64,000 bases of DNA from Streptomyces rapamycinicus NRRL 5491 (GTDB lineage: Bacteria; Actinomycetota; Actinomycetes; Streptomycetales; Streptomycetaceae). The first letter of the stretch is position 1; the number at the start of each line of letters is the position of its first letter. Where the stretch lies: NCBI RefSeq assembly GCF_024298965.1, contig NZ_CP085193.1, positions 7,006,001-7,070,000 of the forward strand, read 5' to 3'. The notes beneath the pieces were generated by a model that was not told where the DNA came from, did not search any database, and saw nothing but the letters and a program-made list of their open reading frames with translations. The translations under genes were made by a program, and so were the position numbers. This document shows positions 60,601 to 64,000 of this stretch, one piece after another.

Positions 60601-60639
60601 ACACGTGACTTCGGCCGCCCCCCACGCGAAACTACGAGG

Positions 60640-61842
60640 ATGACCGATCACCTCGCGCAAGCCCACGACCTGCTGGCCACCCACCCCATCGTGGACGGCC
60701 ACAACGACTTCCCCTGGGCCCTGCGCGAGCAGGTCCGCTACGACCTCGACCAGCGCGACATGGCCACCGACCTCACCCCGTACACCCACACCGACATCGC
60801 CCGCCTCCGAACCGGCGGCGTAGGCGCCCAGTTCTGGTCGGTGTTCGTCCGCTCCGACTTCCAGGGCGACACGGCGGTCAGCGCCACCCTCGAACAGATC
60901 GACGTCGTCCGCCGGTTCACCGACCGGTACGCGACCGATCTGCGCCCAGCCTTCACCGCCGACGACATGGAGGCGGCCCGGACCGAGGGCCGTATCGCCT
61001 CCCTCATGGGCGCGGAGGGCGGCCACAGCATCAACTGCTCCCTGGCCACCCTGCGCACCCTCTACGACCTCGGCGTGCGCTATATGACGCTCACCCACAA
61101 CGACAACGTCCCCTGGGCGGACTCGGCGACCGACGAGCCGAAGGCACACGGCCTCACCCGCTTCGGCGAGGAGGTGGTGCGTGAGATGAACCGGCTGGGC
61201 ATGCTCGTCGACCTCTCCCATGTCTCGGCCGACACCATGCGGGACGCGCTCCGGGTGACCGAGGCGCCCGTGGTCTTCTCGCACTCCTCCGCGCGCGCCG
61301 TCTGCGACCATCCGCGCAACATCCCGGACGACGTGCTGGAGTCGCTGCCCGCCAACGGGGGTGTGGCGATGGCCACCTTCGTGCCCAAGTTCGTGCTGCC
61401 CGAGGCGGTCGCCTGGACCCGGGAGGCGGATGAGAACATGCGCGCCCATGGGCTGCATCCGCTGGAGATGACGCCCGCCGCGATGAAGGTGCAGCGCGCC
61501 TTCGAGGAGGCCAACCCGCGCCCCATGGCCACCGTGTCGACTGTCGCCGACCACCTCGACCACATGCGCGAGGCGGCGGGCATCGACCACATCGGCATCG
61601 GCGGCGACTTCGACGGAACCGCCTTCACCCCGGAGGGCCTGGGCGATGTCGCGGGCTATCCGAACCTGGTGGCCGAGCTCCTCGACCGCCGCTGGTCACC
61701 GGCCGACCTGGCCAAGCTGACCTGGCAGAACGCGGTCCGTACGCTGCGCGGCGCGGAGGACGCGGCACGCGCGGCGCAAACCACACGCGGCCCGTCCATC
61801 GCGACGATCGACCAACTGGACGCCGCCGAGCCGGACGCCTAG
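60640..61842 (+). CDS. Membrane dipeptidase family protein (peptidase M19)
   Basis: This 400-residue zinc enzyme resembles renal-type dipeptidases. The metal site begins at [13 protein letters not shown] (HxD). The bridging glutamate is in [15 protein letters not shown], further histidines are in [15 protein letters not shown] and [12 protein letters not shown], and the closing aspartate is in [13 protein letters not shown]. It may hydrolyse dipeptides, including those with a D-residue. It has no signal peptide and is probably cytosolic. ATG 60640 has only a weak site (GAGG adjacent). It is a single-gene unit between the repeat element and the phospholipase gene. Confidence 0.92.
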   Translation: MTDHLAQAHDLLATHPIVDGHNDFPWALREQVRYDLDQRDMATDLTPYTHTDIARLRTGGVGAQFWSVFVRSDFQGDTAVSATLEQIDVVRRFTDRYATDLRPAFTADDMEAARTEGRIASLMGAEGGHSINCSLATLRTLYDLGVRYMTLTHNDNVPWADSATDEPKAHGLTRFGEEVVREMNRLGMLVDLSHVSADTMRDALRVTEAPVVFSHSSARAVCDHPRNIPDDVLESLPANGGVAMATFVPKFVLPEAVAWTREADENMRAHGLHPLEMTPAAMKVQRAFEEANPRPMATVSTVADHLDHMREAAGIDHIGIGGDFDGTAFTPEGLGDVAGYPNLVAELLDRRWSPADLAKLTWQNAVRTLRGAEDAARAAQTTRGPSIATIDQLDAAEPDA

Positions 61843-62044
61843 CCGAACGCCGAGCCGAACGCCGCCGGGTAACTGAACGGCAACGGCTCCGCCTGACACA
61901 CCAACAGCCCCTTTAGCGGCCCTTGGTGCCTTTGCGATGCCTTGATGCATCGTTCACGTAATGCTCCTCTTCCTCGTTGCCTTGCGGGCGAGACAGTCGA
62001 AGCGGTCTGACGATCTCTCACGCGCTCAACGAGAAAGAGGCGTT

Positions 62045-63472
62045 ATGCCCGACTTCACCCGCCGTAGACTCCTGGGTGCCGCCGCCAGCACGCTCGGTGC
62101 GGGCGCGGCCGCGTCGCTGCTGCCGCCGAGCGTGCAGCAGGCGATAGCCGCCGGCCCGGCCAAGGGCGGCTCCCTCCACGACGTCGAGCACGTCGTCCTG
62201 CTGATGCAGGAGAACCGCTCGTTCGACCACTACTTCGGCACCCTCAAGGGGGTCCGCGGCTTCGCCGACCCGGACGCCCTGACCCTCTCCACCGGCAAGT
62301 CCGTCTTCCACCAGCCGGACGCGGAGAACCCGGACGGCTATCTGCTCCCGTTCCACCTGGACACCCACTCCACCAGCGCCCAGGCGATCCCCTCCACCAG
62401 CCACGCCTGGTCGGTGCAGCACGAGGCGTGGAACGACGGCGCCATGGACAAGTGGCTGCCCGCGCACCGTAAGGCCGACGGCAAGAACGGTCCGTACGTC
62501 ATGGGCTACCACACCCGTGCGGACATTCCGTTCCAGTTCGCGCTCGCCGAGGCGTTCACGATCTGCGACAACTACTTCTGCTCGGTCTTCGGCCCCACCT
62601 GGCCCAACCGGCTGTACTGGATGACGGGCACCATCGACCCGGCCGGTGTCAAGGGCGGCCCGGTCCTGGAGAACAAGGCGCCCAAGCCGTACCGCTGGAC
62701 GACGTACGCCGAGCGGCTGCAGAACGCCGGGGTCAGCTGGAAGGTGTACCAGGAGGAGGACGACTACGGCTGCAACCTCCTGGAGCAGTTCCAGCAGTTC
62801 CAGGACGCCAAGCCCGGCGATCCGCTGTACGACCGCGCCATGACCGTCAGCCCCGCCGGGACCTTCGAGGAGGACGCCCGCAACGACCGGCTGCCGACCG
62901 TCTCCTGGATCATCCCCACCAGCACCCAGTCCGAGCACCCGGACTATCTGCCCGCCGCCGGTGCCGACTACGTCGCCTCCAAGATCGAGGCGATCGCGTC
63001 CAACCCCGAGGTGTGGCGCAAGACCGTCTTCATCCTCAACTACGACGAGAACGACGGGCTGTTCGACCATGTCCCGCCGCCCACGCCCAAGCCCGGGACC
63101 GTGGACGAGTTCGTGGGCGGTCTGCCCATCGGCGGTGGCTTCCGGGTGCCGTGCCTGATCGTCTCGCCGTGGACGGTGGGCGGCTGGGCCGCGGGCGAGG
63201 CGTTCGACCACACCTCGGTGCTCCGCTTCCTGGAGCGGCTGACCGGCGTCGAGGAGCCCAACATCAGCCAGTGGCGCCGCCGCTCCTTCGGCGACCTCAC
63301 CTCCGCCTTCGGCTTCTCGCACGCCGCGCCGAAGCCGCCGAGGCTGCCGGATGACACGGCCGAGCAGCTGGAGCAGGCCAAGAAGGACGTCGAGAACCTG
63401 CCCGAGCCGACCCTCCCGGGCGCCGACCAGACCCCGCCGAAGCAGGAGAAGGGCCGCCGCCCCCGCCGCTGA
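62045..63472 (+). CDS. Phospholipase C (non-haemolytic type), Tat-exported
   Basis: This is a 475-residue secreted phosphoesterase of the bacterial PLC/acid phosphatase AcpA family. The twin-arginine signal is FTRRRLLGAAASTLGAGAAASLLPPSVQQAIAA. Catalytic and metal motifs are HVVLLMQENRSFDHYFGTLKGVRGF, AWNDGAMDKWLPAHR, NYFCSVFGPTWPNRLYWMTG, TVSWIIPTSTQSEHPD and FILNYDENDGLFDHVPPP. The C-terminal tail is Lys/Pro/Glu-rich. It hydrolyses phospholipids or other phosphodiesters outside the cell and may serve phosphate supply. ATG 62045 follows AGAAAGAGG. A single GTTCACG string upstream is too little to call a PHO box. Confidence 0.93.
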   Translation: MPDFTRRRLLGAAASTLGAGAAASLLPPSVQQAIAAGPAKGGSLHDVEHVVLLMQENRSFDHYFGTLKGVRGFADPDALTLSTGKSVFHQPDAENPDGYLLPFHLDTHSTSAQAIPSTSHAWSVQHEAWNDGAMDKWLPAHRKADGKNGPYVMGYHTRADIPFQFALAEAFTICDNYFCSVFGPTWPNRLYWMTGTIDPAGVKGGPVLENKAPKPYRWTTYAERLQNAGVSWKVYQEEDDYGCNLLEQFQQFQDAKPGDPLYDRAMTVSPAGTFEEDARNDRLPTVSWIIPTSTQSEHPDYLPAAGADYVASKIEAIASNPEVWRKTVFILNYDENDGLFDHVPPPTPKPGTVDEFVGGLPIGGGFRVPCLIVSPWTVGGWAAGEAFDHTSVLRFLERLTGVEEPNISQWRRRSFGDLTSAFGFSHAAPKPPRLPDDTAEQLEQAKKDVENLPEPTLPGADQTPPKQEKGRRPRR

Positions 63473-63483
63473 GAGCACCCCGC

Positions 63484-63525
63484 TCCGCTCCCACCGGACG
63501 CCCTCCGGTGGGAGCGGAGGGCTTT
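63484..63525. terminator. Terminator after phospholipase C
   Basis: A perfect 13-bp stem (CCGCTCCCACCGG with its complement) around a 7-base loop, followed by AGGGCTTT. A 14-15-bp tandem repeat (GGGATGGACCGGTCA, three units, the last degenerate) lies at about 63529-63572 and runs into the end of the VOC gene. Confidence 0.88.
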
Positions 63526-63554
63526 GCGGGATGGACCGGTCAGGGATGGACCGG

Positions 63555-63923
63555 TCAGGGATGGATCAGACAGAAGGGGTGCCCCGCCGGATCGGCGAAG
63601 ACGCGGAAGTCCCGCTTCCCGCCGTCGTCGTCGAGGTCCAGCGCACGGGCCCCCAGCGCCAGCACCCGCTCCTGCGCCGCCGCCATATCGGTCACCCGCA
63701 GATCGAAGTGCAGCTGCTGCGACTCCTTCGCCGACGGCCAGCTCGGCGCCACGAAGCCGGGCGCCTCCTGGAAGGCCAGCCGCGCCCCGTCGGGCAGGTG
63801 GAGATCGACCCAGGGCTTCCCCTCGTTCTTGATCTCACCGCCCAGCACCTGCTGGTAGAAGTGGGCGAGCGCGGTGGGGTCGGGGCAGTCGACGGCGGTG
63901 ACGCTCAACTTGGCGATGGTCAT
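63555..63923 (-). CDS. VOC/glyoxalase-like domain protein
   Basis: This 122-residue single-domain protein has the two beta-alpha-beta-beta-beta halves of the vicinal oxygen chelate fold: MTIAKLSVTAVDCPDPTALAHFYQQVLGGEIKNEG.. and LHFDLRVTDMAAAQERVLALGARALDLDDDGGKRDFRVFADPAGHPFCLI. The ending DPAGHPFCL is typical of the actinobacterial glyoxalase/bleomycin-resistance-like family. ATG 63923 has GAGGAGGAG right upstream; a longer upstream reading is not needed. The substrate is unknown. The remaining bases to 64000 hold only its upstream region. Confidence 0.9.
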   Translation of the reverse strand: MTIAKLSVTAVDCPDPTALAHFYQQVLGGEIKNEGKPWVDLHLPDGARLAFQEAPGFVAPSWPSAKESQQLHFDLRVTDMAAAQERVLALGARALDLDDDGGKRDFRVFADPAGHPFCLIHP

Positions 63924-64000
63924 GGCTCCTCCTCGGGTCCCGTCCCGAGTTGACCGAACGGGCCCCGTCAAACGGGAAGCCTTGGCCTTATGCCATCGGG

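Noticed and set aside
61950..61970. PHO box before phospholipase C
   Set aside because: Only one GTTCACG-like unit is present; a PHO box needs at least two 11-bp direct repeats.

Overview
The window looks like a core segment of a Streptomyces (or very close actinomycete) chromosome. GC content and third-codon GC are very high, GTG starts are common, and many typical families are present: a conservon, Rpf muralytic enzymes, a c-di-AMP riboswitch, a tRNA-Leu(UAA) of the bldA type, and SigB-like partner switching. Gene order from about 5.3 kb rightwards agrees with what I remember of the S. coelicolor SCO3099 to SCO3057 stretch, in reverse numbering (CYP107, rpf pair, eno, divIC-like, ppx, ndh, cfa, ABC exporter, bldA ... 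hut genes, sigma factor, purK/purE, dipeptidase, phospholipase C). That synteny is recalled, not searched.

Layout. (1) 1-4647, minus strand: a complete conservon (cvnA-B-C-D-E, the last being a P450) followed by the 5' end of a bacterial DMATS-type prenyltransferase cut by the window edge. cvnC carries a TTA codon, so the cluster probably depends on bldA. (2) 5.3-15.9 kb, plus strand: CYP107-like P450, two Rpf-LysM cell-wall hydrolases (the second under a ydaO/c-di-AMP riboswitch), enolase, DivIC/FtsB-like protein, DUF501, exopolyphosphatase, NDH-2 with an upstream Rex-like operator, and a cyclopropane synthase-like enzyme. (3) 16-24.3 kb: MacB-like ABC exporter, the tRNA-Leu(UAA) gene, Bax inhibitor-like membrane protein, small hypotheticals and a thiolase. 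(4) 24.3-25.1 kb and 38.3-38.9 kb: two copies of a large, gene-free palindromic element, plus 13-bp tandem repeats. (5) 25.1-30 kb: SGNH hydrolase, cystathionine beta-synthase, membrane protein, MatB-like acyl-CoA synthetase. (6) 30-37.6 kb: a five-gene minus-strand operon (quaternary-amine type ABC importer plus NCS1 permease) facing a histidine ammonia-lyase homologue with an altered MIO triad and an RpiR regulator. (7) 38.9-47.3 kb: type III PLP decarboxylase-like protein and MDR oxidoreductase, then the histidine utilisation operon (hutU, M20 amidohydrolase, hutF, hutI). (8) 47.4-49.6 kb: SigB/SigF-family sigma factor facing a STAS antagonist and a HATPase kinase. (9) 49.8-54.1 kb: a four-gene secreted/surface-protein operon with two sortase-type anchors, two C-terminally membrane-anchored proteins and a second TTA codon. 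(10) 54.2-64 kb: POT transporter, two-component system, GtrA-like protein, purK-purE, dipeptidase, Tat-exported phospholipase C and a VOC protein.

The most novel-looking items are three. First, a candidate betaine (ergothioneine/hercynine-like) uptake and lyase module beside the hut operon, suggested by a HAL homologue lacking Ala-Ser-Gly next to a betaine-type importer. Second, the TTA-containing four-gene surface module. Third, the repeated palindromic element whose central loop is inverted between its two copies. All functional statements rest on reading motifs by eye and on remembered family knowledge; no database search was run.
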